A stretch of 64,000 nt of DNA from contig NZ_JAZIFY010000001.1 in the NCBI RefSeq assembly GCF_036634195.1, positions 1,746,501-1,810,500 on the forward strand, given 5' to 3'. Of this stretch, positions 40,230 through 50,000 are shown in pieces. The position numbers and the translations under genes were made by a program. This DNA comes from Streptomyces sp. P9-A4 (lineage in GTDB: Bacteria > Actinomycetota > Actinomycetes > Streptomycetales > Streptomycetaceae). The notes under the pieces were generated by a model that was not told the DNA's origin, did not search any database, and saw only the letters and a program-made list of their open reading frames with translations. The first letter of the stretch is position 1, and every line of letters begins with the position of its first letter.

Positions 40230-41339
40230 ATGTCCTTGCTCCGCGCCCTGATCGGGGTCGTCCGCTCGGCCCAGTACACCCCGCGGCCCGCCGCCGGGTT
40301 CGTGCCGGACGACGACGTGCTCCTCGACGCCCCGGACGAGCGCCTCGCGCCCGCCCTGGTCGCCGCCGCGCTCGCCGACCCGGAGCCCGCCGCGAAACTG
40401 CTCGCCACCACCCGGGACGCCGGGGAGTGGGAGGACCGCGACCGGTACGTCACCCGGCTGGCCACGTTCGCGTACAGCAGGGGCGACTGGCTGACCCACT
40501 GGCTGTCGGCCGCGCCCCGCGACCCCGACGCCCTGCTCGTCACGGCCCAGCTCGCCGTGCGCAGGGCCTGGGACTCCCCCGCGCGGGCCGAGCGGCTGCG
40601 CGAGCTGGGCCCGCTGGTCCACGCCGTCGCGGAGAACGCCCCGCACGACCCGGTGCCGTGGCGCCTCGCCCTGGACCACGCGCGCGGGGCGCACGCGGGG
40701 CACGGGGTCTTCGAGTCGCTCTGGGAGCAGGCCGTGCGCCGCTCCCCGCACCACTACGGCAGTCATGTCGCGGCCGTGAAGTACCTCTCCGCGCAGTGGT
40801 ACGGCTCGCACCGCGCCGCCTTCGACTTCGCCGAGCAGGCGGCCGACGACGCCGCCCCGCACTCGCTCGTACGGGCGCTGCCGGTCCGCGCGGCCTACGA
40901 CCGGCTCCGGGTGCCGCCGCTGCGGGACCCGGCGGTGCCGGAGGCGCGGGTCGACCGGGCGGCGGACCGCGCGCTGGCTCTGTCGGCGGCCTTCCCGGCG
41001 GGCGACCCGTGGCCGGCCGAGGTCCGCAACCTGCTGGCGTACGTGCTGATCGAGCGGGCGCGCTGGGAGGAGGCGCGGGAGGAGTTCCGGAGGATCGGCG
41101 CCCACGCGACCTCGTTCCCCTGGGGAGCCGGCCGGGGGGCCGGGCCGGGAGCCGGGCCAGGGGCCACCCGGGGCTCCGGGGGCCTCGCTCCGGGCGCCGG
41201 ACCGGAGGCCGTACGGGAGGATCCGCTGCGGAGCTTCCTCGCCGCGCGGGACCGGGCCGGGGGCGGCGCGGCCCGCCGCGGGCCGTTCCGGGGCGCCGGA
41301 GGTGGACGGGCAGGACGGGGAGCGCCCGGCGGCCATTAG
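40230..41339 (+). CDS. Helical-repeat (TPR-like) cytosolic protein
   Basis: 369 residues. Tetratricopeptide-like pairs are visible, e.g. DWLTHWLSAAPRDPDALLVTAQLAVRRAW and WPAEVRNLLAYVLIERARWEEAREEFRRIGAHAT; aromatic and Ala positions repeat at helix spacing. Residues 300-369 are Gly/Ala/Arg-rich low complexity (GAGRGAGPG and similar). ATG 40230 is preceded by GGAGAG at a somewhat long distance. It ends 11 bases before the LON-domain gene, so the two are likely co-transcribed. No enzyme motif; probably a protein-binding factor. Confidence 0.65.
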   Translation: MSLLRALIGVVRSAQYTPRPAAGFVPDDDVLLDAPDERLAPALVAAALADPEPAAKLLATTRDAGEWEDRDRYVTRLATFAYSRGDWLTHWLSAAPRDPDALLVTAQLAVRRAWDSPARAERLRELGPLVHAVAENAPHDPVPWRLALDHARGAHAGHGVFESLWEQAVRRSPHHYGSHVAAVKYLSAQWYGSHRAAFDFAEQAADDAAPHSLVRALPVRAAYDRLRVPPLRDPAVPEARVDRAADRALALSAAFPAGDPWPAEVRNLLAYVLIERARWEEAREEFRRIGAHATSFPWGAGRGAGPGAGPGATRGSGGLAPGAGPEAVREDPLRSFLAARDRAGGGAARRGPFRGAGGGRAGRGAPGGH

Positions 41340-41350
41340 TCTTGACCGCT

Positions 41351-42088
41351 GTGACCACCGCTCGCCTGCCTCTGTTCCCGCTCAACACGGTGCTGTTCCC
41401 CGGCCTCGTGCTGCCGCTGAACGTCTTCGAGGAGCGTTATCGCGCCATGATGCGCGAGCTGCTCACGATCGACGACTCGGAGCCCCGCCGCTTCGCCGTG
41501 GTCGCCATCCGCGACGGCCGCGAGGTCGCGCCGACCGCCCCTGGCATGCCCGACCAGACGGCGCTGCCGGAGAAGGGGCCGGCCGCGGGCTTCGGCCCCG
41601 ACCCCGCCCAGGCCTTCCACCGGGTCGGCTGCATCGCCGACGCGGCGTCGATCAGGGAGCGCGCGGACGGCAGCTTCGAGGTGATGGCCACCGGCACGAC
41701 CCGGGTGAAGCTGCTGTCGGTCGACGCGAGCGGGCCGTTCCTGGCCGGCGAGGTCGAGGAGATCCCGGAGGAGCAGGGCGAGGAGGCCGGCACCCTCTCC
41801 GAGGGGGTGCTGCGGGCCTTCCGCAGCTACCAGAAGCGGCTGGCGGGGGCTCGGGAGCGTTCGCTGACGACGAGCGAGCTGCCGGACGACCCCTCGGTGG
41901 TGTCGTACCTGGTCGCGGCGGCGGCCGTGCTGGACATCCCGTCGAAGCAGCGGCTGCTCCAGGCCCCGGACACGGCGACCCGGCTGCGCGAGGAGCTGGC
42001 GCTGCTGCGCGCGGAGACGGCGGTCATCCGGCATCTGCCGTCGCTGCCGGTGGTGGACCTGACGCAGGCCCCGACGTACCCGAACTGA
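41351..42088 (+). CDS. LON N-terminal (substrate-binding) domain protein
   Basis: 245 residues from GTG 41351. The Lon N-terminal fold begins LPLFPLNTVLFPGLVLPLNVFEERYRAMMREL and continues with HRVGCIADAASIRERADGSFEVMATGTTRVKL; the C-terminal half is helical (DDPSVVSYLVAAAAVLDIPSKQRLLQ). There is no AAA or protease domain, so this is a stand-alone LON-domain protein like those widespread in bacteria, which presumably bind unfolded or specific partner proteins. Followed by ybaK after 48 bases. Confidence 0.9.
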   Translation: MTTARLPLFPLNTVLFPGLVLPLNVFEERYRAMMRELLTIDDSEPRRFAVVAIRDGREVAPTAPGMPDQTALPEKGPAAGFGPDPAQAFHRVGCIADAASIRERADGSFEVMATGTTRVKLLSVDASGPFLAGEVEEIPEEQGEEAGTLSEGVLRAFRSYQKRLAGARERSLTTSELPDDPSVVSYLVAAAAVLDIPSKQRLLQAPDTATRLREELALLRAETAVIRHLPSLPVVDLTQAPTYPN

Positions 42089-42136
42089 GCCGGGGGACCG
42101 AGCCCGGTCCCCTCGGGATCCCGAGGAAGAGCGCGC

Positions 42137-42634
42137 GTGGCGAAGAAGCAGAAGAAGAACAGCGGCGGCACCCCGGCGACGGTGGCCCTGACCGCGGCCG
42201 GCACTCCGTTCACCCTGCACGCGTACGAGCACGACCCGGCCTCCCCGTCGTACGGCGAGGAGGCGGCGGAGGCCCTGGGCGTCTCCCCCGACCGCGTCTT
42301 CAAGACGCTGGTCGCGGACGTCGACGGCGAGCTGACCGTCGCGGTGGTCCCGGTCGCGGGCCAGCTGGACCTGAAGGCGCTGGCCTCTGCGGTCGGCGGC
42401 AAGCGGGCGGCGATGGCCGACCCGGCGGCGGCGGAGCGCACCACGGGGTACGTCCGGGGCGGCATCTCCCCGCTCGGGCAGCGCAAGCGGCTCCGTACGG
42501 TCCTGGACGCCTCGGCCTCGGACCACGCGTCCATCTGTGTATCGGCGGGGCGGCGCGGCCTGGAGGTGGAGCTCTCCCCCGCCGACCTGGCCGCCCTCAC
42601 CTCGGCGGTCGTGGCCCCCATCGGCCGCGTCTGA
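42137..42634 (+). CDS. ybaK: Cys-tRNA(Pro) deacylase, YbaK/EbsC family
   Basis: 165 residues from GTG 42137 after GAGGAAG. Removes cysteine from misacylated tRNA(Pro) in trans. Landmarks: GTPFTLHAYEHDP, GVSPDRVFKTLVADVDG (catalytic Lys of the family), AMADPAAAERTTGYVRGGISPLGQRKRLRTVLD, and ICVSAGRRGLEVELSPADLAAL. The lysine-rich MAKKQKKN start may help RNA binding. Confidence 0.93.
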   Translation: MAKKQKKNSGGTPATVALTAAGTPFTLHAYEHDPASPSYGEEAAEALGVSPDRVFKTLVADVDGELTVAVVPVAGQLDLKALASAVGGKRAAMADPAAAERTTGYVRGGISPLGQRKRLRTVLDASASDHASICVSAGRRGLEVELSPADLAALTSAVVAPIGRV

Positions 42635-42667
42635 CGTCCGGCGCGGCCGAGGTGCGGGCCGGGTCCG

Positions 42668-43309
42668 TCAGCTGGGGCTCGGGCCCTGGGTGTACGGCTT
42701 CGGCTGGTCCCAGGGGTCCGGTTCCGGGTCGCGCGGGCCGAAGACGGCCGTGAGCGCCAGGTGCACGATCATCGCGGCGAGCGGCCAGGCCAGCATGGCG
42801 GCTGCCGCCAGGTTCAGTTCGAGAGGCGCCTCGAAGGCGACATTGGGCCCGACCGCCTTGGCATGGGCGACGACATCGCCGGTCGGCCCGAAGTAGACGC
42901 CGAGGCCCCAGGCGAGGAGTGAGCCGAGGACGCCGCCGATCGCGAGCCCGAGTACCAGCGGGACGCCGCCCTTGCGGCGCAGCAGGAAGACGACGATCGC
43001 GGCGACCGCCCCGAAGGCCAGGGCGAGCAGGACGAACGTTCCGTCGGCGCCGATGGCCGCCTCTCCCTCCGAGTTGCTGAGGTAGACGCCCCTGCCGTCC
43101 GAGACGAGCAGGACGCGGGGGGCCAGGTTCAGCCAGAGCACTCCGAGCAGCGCGCCCGCGAGGGCCGAGACGACGGTCACCAGGACACCCTGCAGGACCT
43201 CGGCCGCCGTGATCGGGTCGCCGGCCGGGCCGTGCGGCGGCGGGGGCGGCGGGGCCCCGTCGGAATCGTGCGGTGTCGGCTGGTGAGGCGGAGTCAGGGG
43301 TGCGGTCAC
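42668..43309 (-). CDS. DUF2567-like membrane protein
   Basis: 213 residues from GTG 43309. A Pro-rich cytosolic N-terminus (PPPPPPHG) precedes four hydrophobic helices: VLQGVLVTVVSALAGALLGVLW, FVLLALAFGAVAAIVVFLL, GVPLVLGLAIGGVLGSLLAWGLG and MLAWPLAAMIVHLALTAVF. The loop RVLLVSDGRGVYLSNSEGEAAIGADG lies outside after TM1. This organisation matches actinobacterial DUF2567 proteins; I am fairly but not fully sure of the family. Same strand as the ABC transporter genes 34 bases upstream, so possibly part of the exporter. Confidence 0.7.
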   Translation of the reverse strand: MTAPLTPPHQPTPHDSDGAPPPPPPHGPAGDPITAAEVLQGVLVTVVSALAGALLGVLWLNLAPRVLLVSDGRGVYLSNSEGEAAIGADGTFVLLALAFGAVAAIVVFLLRRKGGVPLVLGLAIGGVLGSLLAWGLGVYFGPTGDVVAHAKAVGPNVAFEAPLELNLAAAAMLAWPLAAMIVHLALTAVFGPRDPEPDPWDQPKPYTQGPSPS

Positions 43310-43343
43310 CCCGCCATCGTGCCAGGTGTCCCTGTGGCCCGCC

Positions 43344-44171
43344 TCAGCGGACGGCGGCCCGCCGGTAGGCCCCGGTGGCGACCGCCAGGGAGACCACGCC
43401 GACCGCCGCGCACACACCGAGGTCGAGGACGACGGCGGCCCAGTCGGGGTGGGGGGCGAAGGTGCGGGCCAGGGCCTCCACGCCGTACGTCGACGGCAGC
43501 AGGTCCCGGGCCCAGCCGATGGGCTCGGGCAGCCGCTCGGCCGGGAGCACGCCGAGGAGCAGCGCGGCCGACATGCCGAGCTGGCCGAGGAGGGTGGCGA
43601 GTTCCTGGCGGGGCGCGAGGAGGCCGAGGGCCGCGCCGAGGCCGGCCAGGGCCGCTCCGGCGAGCGGGACGACGGCGGCGAGGATCCACAGGTTGCCGAG
43701 CGGCAGCCCGAAGAGCACGGAGCCGATGACGGCGGTGACGGCGGTGCCGGGCACGGTGAAGGAGGCGTACGCGCCTGCCGCGCCGAGCACGACGGCGGCG
43801 GGCGGTACGGGCAGCGTGGCGTAGTGGTCGAGGCCGCCGGTCGCCCGCAGCTGCCCGAAGTACTGCGCGAGCAGGTTGAGGGCGACGAAGGCGACGACGA
43901 GGACGGTGGAGCCGGCCACGACGGCCCGCGCCTCGGACCCGCCGTCGACGACCCCGCGCATCAGGACCATGATCCCGACGGACTGGAAGGTGGCGACGAA
44001 GAGCAGCGGGATGCGGGCGACCCGGGCGCGGGAGAGCTGCGCCCGGTAGACGGCGGCCAGGGCCGGCAGCAGCCGGGCGCGCGGGGCGAGGGGCGCGGCG
44101 GCGTCCTCGTCGGCGCGGGACTGGACGGTGGGCGCGCCGGTCGGCAGGACCTCGGCGGGCACGGTGCTCAC
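43344..44171 (-). CDS. ABC-2-type transporter permease
   Basis: 275 residues, GTG start. Six hydrophobic helices after a 30-residue soluble start ([96 protein letters not shown] and VVLDLGVCAAVGVVSLAVA). The block PEPIGWARDLLPSTYGVEALAR before the last helix is typical of ABC-2 permeases. Pairs with the ATPase gene 40 bases upstream. Such pairs export lipids, antibiotics or polymers; the substrate is unknown. Confidence 0.88.
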   Translation of the reverse strand: MSTVPAEVLPTGAPTVQSRADEDAAAPLAPRARLLPALAAVYRAQLSRARVARIPLLFVATFQSVGIMVLMRGVVDGGSEARAVVAGSTVLVVAFVALNLLAQYFGQLRATGGLDHYATLPVPPAAVVLGAAGAYASFTVPGTAVTAVIGSVLFGLPLGNLWILAAVVPLAGAALAGLGAALGLLAPRQELATLLGQLGMSAALLLGVLPAERLPEPIGWARDLLPSTYGVEALARTFAPHPDWAAVVLDLGVCAAVGVVSLAVATGAYRRAAVR

Positions 44172-44211
44172 TGCGTACAGCTCCTGACGGTCACGGGCGG
44201 GTCGTGGCGGG

Positions 44212-45192
44212 TCACGCCTTCACCAGTCCCTCGGCCGCGCCGCCCAGCGCGAGGTACACGTCCTCCAGGCTGGGGGTGGCCAGGGTGAAGTCGTCGAGTG
44301 CGGCGAAGGCGGCGCCGCCGGTGACGGTGGCGACGGCGGCGCGGGCCGCGTCGGGGGCGAGGCGGAGGATCCAGCGCCGGCCGGTCTCCTGGGCGAGTCC
44401 GCGCAGGGCGGCGACCTCGGGGAGGTGGAGCGGGGCGGACTCGCGCCAGACCAGCTCGACGCGGACCTCGCCCGCGACGCGTTCCTTGAGTCCGGTGGGG
44501 GTGTCGCAGGCGATGACCCGGCCGCGGTCGAGGACGGCGACCCGGTCGAGGACGGTCTCGGCCTCGATGACGTTGTGGGTGACGAGCAGCACGGTGGCGC
44601 CGTGCTCGGCGCGCCGCCGGTCGACGGCCGCCCAGACGGCGCGGCGGGCGACGGGGTCCATACCGGTGGTGGGTTCGTCGAGGACGAGGACGGGGCGGTG
44701 GCCGACGAGCGCGGCGGCGAAGCAGGCGAGTCGCCGCTGTCCGCCGGAGAGCTTCTTGAGGGGCCGGGAGGCGAGCGGGCCGAGGCCCAGCTCGTCCAGG
44801 ACGGCGTCGCGCCCGGCGCGGGCGTCGGCGGCGGTGAGGCCGCGCAGCCGTCCGGTGGTCTCGGCGGCGAGGGAGACGGTCAGCTCGTCGAGGGCGGTGG
44901 ACTCCTGGCCGAGGTAGGCGAGGAGCCGGGCGGCCCGTTCGGGGTGGCGGACGAGGTCGTGGCCGAGGAGGCGGACGGTGCCGGAGTCGGGGCGCATGAG
45001 GCCGGTGAGCTGGCGGACGAGGGTGGACTTGCCGGCTCCGTTGGGTCCGAGCAGACCGAAGATCTCGCCGCCGCGCACGTCGAGGTCGATCCCGTCGGTG
45101 GCCCGCACCTCGGGTGTCGCGGGCGCACCGCGCCCGCCGCGCGTGGCGGGGTACGTCTTGACCAGATCCCGCACCACGCACACCGTACTCAC
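44212..45192 (-). CDS. ABC transporter ATP-binding protein
   Basis: 326 residues from GTG 45192. Walker A GPNGAGKSTL near residue 49, Q-loop YLGQESTALDELT, signature LSGGQRRLACFAAAL, Walker B PVLVLDEPTTGMD, and switch His in LLVTHNVIEAE. A C-terminal extension of about 90 residues after the ATPase core (VRVELVWRESAPLHLPEVAAL) is typical of exporter ATPases. It lies 11 bases after the NYN-domain gene, which suggests one transcript: NYN protein, ATPase, permease, DUF2567-like protein. Confidence 0.93.
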   Translation of the reverse strand: MSTVCVVRDLVKTYPATRGGRGAPATPEVRATDGIDLDVRGGEIFGLLGPNGAGKSTLVRQLTGLMRPDSGTVRLLGHDLVRHPERAARLLAYLGQESTALDELTVSLAAETTGRLRGLTAADARAGRDAVLDELGLGPLASRPLKKLSGGQRRLACFAAALVGHRPVLVLDEPTTGMDPVARRAVWAAVDRRRAEHGATVLLVTHNVIEAETVLDRVAVLDRGRVIACDTPTGLKERVAGEVRVELVWRESAPLHLPEVAALRGLAQETGRRWILRLAPDAARAAVATVTGGAAFAALDDFTLATPSLEDVYLALGGAAEGLVKA

Positions 45193-45203
45193 GGGGGAAG
45201 AGC

Positions 45204-46583
45204 CTACGGGGTCGCCGGGCCCGCTCCGGGCGCGGGGGCGCGTTCGGCGGCGGCGCGGACGTCGATCTCGCGCCAGAATCCGGCCCGGATCGCGTACCGG
45301 TCGTGCTCGTCGATCTGGTCGTCCTTGTGGGCGAGGAGGCCGAACCGTGCCGCGTAGCGGAGGAGTTCGCCGTCGATGCGGTGCGGGATGCGGGGGTAGA
45401 GGGTGGACAGCTTCTGGACGTGGGTCTGCTCGGGGAGCCGCTCCATCCACCGGCGGGCGAACACCTGTCCGACCTCGAACGGGTCACCGCCGACGGTGGT
45501 GATGTCCTCCTCGCGGTCCGCCCAGCGCTGCTCGGCGCTGGTGAGGGCGGCGAGGGTGGGCAGGGAGGCGGTCTCGGCCGGTTCGCCGAGGGGGGCGGCC
45601 GGGCGCTCGACCCAGCCCCGGTCGGAGGACCAGCGGAGCGCGCTCGCGCCCTGCGGGACGGAGGCGCTCCCGGGGCTTCCGGGGCCGCGCAGGCCCGCGA
45701 GGTCCTTGGGGGTGGGGACGCCCTTGCCGGGGGCCGGGACGGGGCCGCCGTCGCCGTGGGTGTGCTCGTCGTCCCGGACGTGGCCGGCGCCGTTGTGGAC
45801 GTGGGGGCCGCCGTGGACGTGCTCGTCGGCGCGGAGGTGGCCGTTGGGGTGGACGTGGCCGTTGCCGTGGACGTGGTCTCCGTCGGCGGTGGAGCCCTCC
45901 GCCGAGGCGGCGGCCTCGGCGGCCCGTTCGGCGGAGGCGGCGAGGGCGGCTTCCGGGAGCGGCGCCGAGAGGATGGCGGCGATCTCGGGGCGAGGGGCCG
46001 GCGCGGGCGAGCAGAGGCCGCTGAGGTCCTTGGCGCGAACGGCGCGGGTGATCCAGGCCCGGTCGAGGACCCGCCGCTCGTCGGCCTCGGCGACCAGGTC
46101 CTCGGACTGGTTGTAGTCGCCGTCGGCGGCCTGGACGGCCCAGAGGTGGACGGCGACGCCGTGCTCCTTGGCCGACATCAGACCGGGCAGCAGGTCGCCG
46201 TCGCCGGTGACCAGCACGATGTCGGAGCAGGCCCGGTTCCTGGCCAGCTCGGTCAGCTCGGTGTGCATGGCCGCGTCGACGCCCTTCTGGGCCCAGCGTC
46301 CGTCGCTCCTCGTCAGGGCGCCGAGCCGCACGGTGACCCGGGGCATCACCCGCAGTCTGCGGTGCTCGGGCTGGGGCACCCGGTCGGGCGCGCCGTCGAA
46401 CCAGTAGATCCGCAGCAGGGGCAGCGCGGTCTCCGCCTCGGCGCGCTGGCGCAGCTGCTGGATGAGCCCGGCGTGATCGACGGTGATCCGTGAGCGGGCC
46501 GGTTCCCCGGCGAGAAGACTGGCGGCGGCGCCCAGCAGGTAGCCGGCGTCCACCAGGACGACGCAGCGGTCCACGTGTTCCAC
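45204..46583 (-). CDS. NYN-domain (PIN-like RNase) protein with His-rich linker
   Basis: 459 residues from GTG 46583. The NYN domain covers 1-165: CVVLVDAGYLLGAAASLL (first catalytic Asp), LRIYWFDGAPDR, and VDAAMHTELTELARNRACSDIVLVTGDGDLLPGLMSAKEHGVAVHLW with the remaining acidic site residues. Residues about 235-280 are a linker with 12 histidines in 47 residues (HVHGNGHVHPNGHL, HVHGGPHVH). The C-terminal part FARRWMERLPEQTHVQKLSTLYPRIPHRIDGELLRYAARFG looks like a helical nucleic-acid-binding domain. Predicted metal-dependent ribonuclease; the histidine linker could bind Ni, Zn or Co. Confidence 0.85.
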   Translation of the reverse strand: MEHVDRCVVLVDAGYLLGAAASLLAGEPARSRITVDHAGLIQQLRQRAEAETALPLLRIYWFDGAPDRVPQPEHRRLRVMPRVTVRLGALTRSDGRWAQKGVDAAMHTELTELARNRACSDIVLVTGDGDLLPGLMSAKEHGVAVHLWAVQAADGDYNQSEDLVAEADERRVLDRAWITRAVRAKDLSGLCSPAPAPRPEIAAILSAPLPEAALAASAERAAEAAASAEGSTADGDHVHGNGHVHPNGHLRADEHVHGGPHVHNGAGHVRDDEHTHGDGGPVPAPGKGVPTPKDLAGLRGPGSPGSASVPQGASALRWSSDRGWVERPAAPLGEPAETASLPTLAALTSAEQRWADREEDITTVGGDPFEVGQVFARRWMERLPEQTHVQKLSTLYPRIPHRIDGELLRYAARFGLLAHKDDQIDEHDRYAIRAGFWREIDVRAAAERAPAPGAGPATP

Positions 46584-46799
46584 CCTCTTTCGGGAACCTC
46601 GGGATCGGAAGTTGCTTCGGATTTCCTTCGAGTCTGCCCGAAGGGCGGGGGCTCGACGGCCGGAACTGGATCATCGGCGTGGCGGATGTCACGTCCGGAG
46701 GACCCTTACGCTCCGTAATGATCCAACATGCGGCGGTTCGTACGGTATGTGAGTCTGACAGCGGCCCTGGCCCCTAGGTCCCTTTGAGGAGGCATCCCC

Positions 46800-46979
46800 A
46801 TGGCCAAGAACCGCAATCAGAACCGCAGCCAGAAGCAGCAGCAGCAGTCGCCGGCCGAGCGCGGCGCCCAGCAGGCGCAGCAGTCGGCGATGGAATCCCA
46901 GGCCGAACAGCGCGCCAGCCAGGTCACGCCTGGTGACATGGCGCGCAAGGGCCGTCAGAAGCGCTTCGGCCACAACTGA
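46800..46979 (+). CDS. 59-residue Gln-rich basic protein
   Basis: Starts at an ATG 9 bases after a perfect AGGAGG. The sequence is strikingly polar: NRNQNRSQKQQQQSPAERGAQQAQ, then ESQAEQRASQVTPGDMARKGRQKRFGHN. There are no hydrophobic segments; it is likely disordered or one long helix. The C-terminal ARKGRQKRFGHN looks like the conserved end of a small Streptomyces protein family of unknown function. Its strong ribosome site and the strong terminator after it make it a real, probably well expressed, monocistronic gene. Confidence 0.75.
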   Translation: MAKNRNQNRSQKQQQQSPAERGAQQAQQSAMESQAEQRASQVTPGDMARKGRQKRFGHN

Positions 46980-46997
46980 CGGATCCCGAGTACGGCA

Positions 46998-47031
46998 AAG
47001 GGGCGCGCCCGTGACGACGGGCGCGCCCCTT
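46998..47031. terminator. Strong bidirectional terminator between the Gln-rich gene and dnaE
   Basis: Perfect 15-bp stem: AAGGGGCGCGCCCGT (46998-47012), loop GACG, ACGGGCGCGCCCCTT (47017-47031). It lies between convergent genes, 18 bases after one stop and 23 bases from the other. Confidence 0.9.
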
Positions 47032-47054
47032 GCGCGTACGGGAGACTCTGCCGG

Positions 47055-50000
47055 TCAGCCCGCCAGGCAGGACGGGCCGAGCAGCACCTTCAGGTCGCCG
47101 AAGAGCGCCGGGTCGGCCTGCACCCGGTGCCGGTCGAGCCGGAGCACGGTGGTCTTCCGGGGGCCCTGGAGCTTGATCCGCACCTCGGTGTTGCCCTTGT
47201 GGTGGCCCAGGATCTCGCCGAGCCGGGTGACCATCGGCGGGGTGACCTTCACGGTGGGGATGGTGAGGATCACGGGTGCGTTGGTCCCGGCGTTCGACAG
47301 GTCGGGGACCATCAGCTCCATGGCGACCAGACGGGGGATGTCCTCGCGCTTGTCGAGCCGTCCCTTGACGAAGACGACGGTGTCCTCGACGAGCTGGGTG
47401 GAGACCAGCTGGTACGTGGCCGGGAAGAACATGCACTCGATGGAACCGGCCAGGTCCTCGACGGTGGCGATCGCCCAGGCGTTGCCCTGCTTGGTCATCT
47501 TGCGCTGGAGGCCGGAGATGATGCCGCCGATGGTGACGACCGCGCCGTCGGAGTGCTCGCCGCCGGTGAGCTGGGAGATCGCCGCGTCCGTCTTGTCGGA
47601 GAGGACGTGCTCGATGCCGAAGAGCGGGTGGTCGGAGACGTAGAGGCCGAGCATCTCGCGCTCCTGGGCGAGCAGGTACGACTTCTCCCACTCGACGTCG
47701 GAGAACTCGACGTCCAGGCCGAAGCCGGGCTCGTCGCTCGTCTCCTCGCCCATGCCGCCGAAGAGGTCGAACTGCCCCTCGGCCTCCTTGCGCTTGACCG
47801 CCACCACGTTGTCGATCATCGGTTCGTGGTGGGCGACCATGCCCTTGCGGGTGTGGCCCATCTCGTCGAAGGCGCCGGCCTTGATCAGCGACTCGACGGT
47901 CCGCTTGTTGCAGACGACGGCCTCGACCTTGTCGAGGAAGTCGGGGAAGGTGCCGTACTTCCCCTTCGCCTTGCGCGACTTGATGATCGACTCGACGACG
48001 TTGGTGCCGACGTTCCGCACGGCGGAGAGGCCGAAGAGGATCACGTCGTCGCCCTGGGCGGCGAAGTTCGACTCGGACTCGTTCACGTTCGGCGGGAGCA
48101 CCTTGATGCCCATGCGGCGGCACTCGTTGAGGTAGACGGCGGACTTGTCCTTGTCGTCCTTGACCGAGGTGAGCAGACCGGCCATGTACTCGGCGGGGTA
48201 GTTCGCCTTGAGGTACGCGGTCCAGTAGGAGACCAGGCCGTACGCGGCGGAGTGCGCCTTGTTGAAGGCGTAGCCGGCGAAGGGGACCAGGACGTCCCAG
48301 AGCGCCTGGATCGCCTCGTCGCTGTAGCCGTTCCTCTTCGCGCCCTCCTGGAAGATGACGAAGTTCTTCGCCAGCTCCTCGGGCTTCTTCTTGCCCATCA
48401 CTCGGCGCAGGATGTCGGCCTCGCCGAGCGAGTACCCGGCGATGATCTGGGCGGCCTTCTGCACCTGCTCCTGGTACACGATCAGGCCGTAGGTGACCGC
48501 GAGCACCTCTTCGAGCGGCTTCTCCAGCTCGGGGTGGATCGGGGTGATCTCCTGCTGCTTGTTCTTGCGCAGGGCGTAGTTCGTGTGCGAGTTCATGCCC
48601 ATCGGGCCCGGCCGGTACAGGGCCGAGACGGCGGAGATGTCTTCGAAGTTGTCGGGCTTCATCAGCCGCAGCAGCGAGCGCATGGGGCCGCCGTCGAACT
48701 GGAAGACACCGAGCGTGTCACCACGGCAGAGCAGTTCGTACGTCTTGGGGTCGTCCAGCGGGAGGGCCAGCAGGTCGAGCTCGACGCCCTTGTTGGCCTT
48801 CACCATCTTGACGGCGTCGTCCATGATCGTGAGGTTCCTGAGGCCCAGGAAGTCCATCTTGATCAGGCCGAGCGACTCGCACTGGGGGTAGTCCCACTGC
48901 GTGATGGTCACACCGTCCGTGTGCCGCACCCAGATCGGCGCGTGGTCGACGATGGGCTCGCTGGACATGATGACGCCGGCCGCGTGCACGCCCATCTGGC
49001 GGACCAGGCCCTCGACGCCGCGGGCGGTGTCGATGACCTTCTTGACGTCCGGCTCGTTCTCGTACATCGCGCGGATCTCGCCGGCCTCGCCGTAGCGGGG
49101 GTGCGAGGGGTCGGTGATGCCGTTGAGGTCGATGCCCTTGCCGAGGACGTCGGCGGGCATGGCCTTGGTGAGCCGGTCGCCCATGGCGTAGGGGTAGCCG
49201 AGGACGCGCGCGGAGTCCTTGATGGCGTTCTTCGCCTTGATCTTGCCGTAGGTGCCGATCATGGCGACCTTGTCGGAGCCGTACTTCTCCGTCACGTACC
49301 GGATCACCTCGACGCGCCGGCGCTCGTCGAAGTCGATGTCGACATCCGGCATCGAGACGCGCTCGGGGTTGAGGAAGCGCTCGAAGATCAGTCCGTGCGG
49401 GATCGGGTCGAGGTCGGTGATGCCCATGGCGTACGCGACGATCGAGCCGGCCGCGGAGCCTCGGCCGGGGCCCACGGCGATGCCCTGCTTCTTCGCCCAC
49501 ATGATGAAGTCGGCGACGACGAGGAAGTAGCCGGGGAAGCCCATCGAGATGATGGTGTCCATCTCGTACTCGACCTGCTTCATGCGGTCCTCGGGGATGC
49601 CCCCGGGGAAGCGGCGGTGCATGCCCCGCATGGTCTCCTCGCGGAACCAGGTCGTGTCGGTGTACCCCTCCGGGATGTCGAACTTCGGCATGAGGTTCTT
49701 CTCGACGAACATGCCGTCCGTGCTGATCTGCTCCGCGACCAGGAGGGTGTTGCGGCAGCCCTCCTGCCAGGCGTCCGAGGAGTCGATGGCGTACATCTCG
49801 TCCGTGGACTTGAGGTAGTAGCCGGTGCCGTCGAAGCGGAAGCGGTCCGGGTCGGAGAGGTTCTTGCCGGTCTGGATGCAGAGCAGGGCGTCGTGCGCGG
49901 TCGACTCGTGCGCGTACGTGTAGTGCGAGTCGTTGGTGACCAGCGGCGGGATGCCGAGCTTCTTGCCGATCTCCAGGAGTCCGTCGCGGACCCGGCGCTC

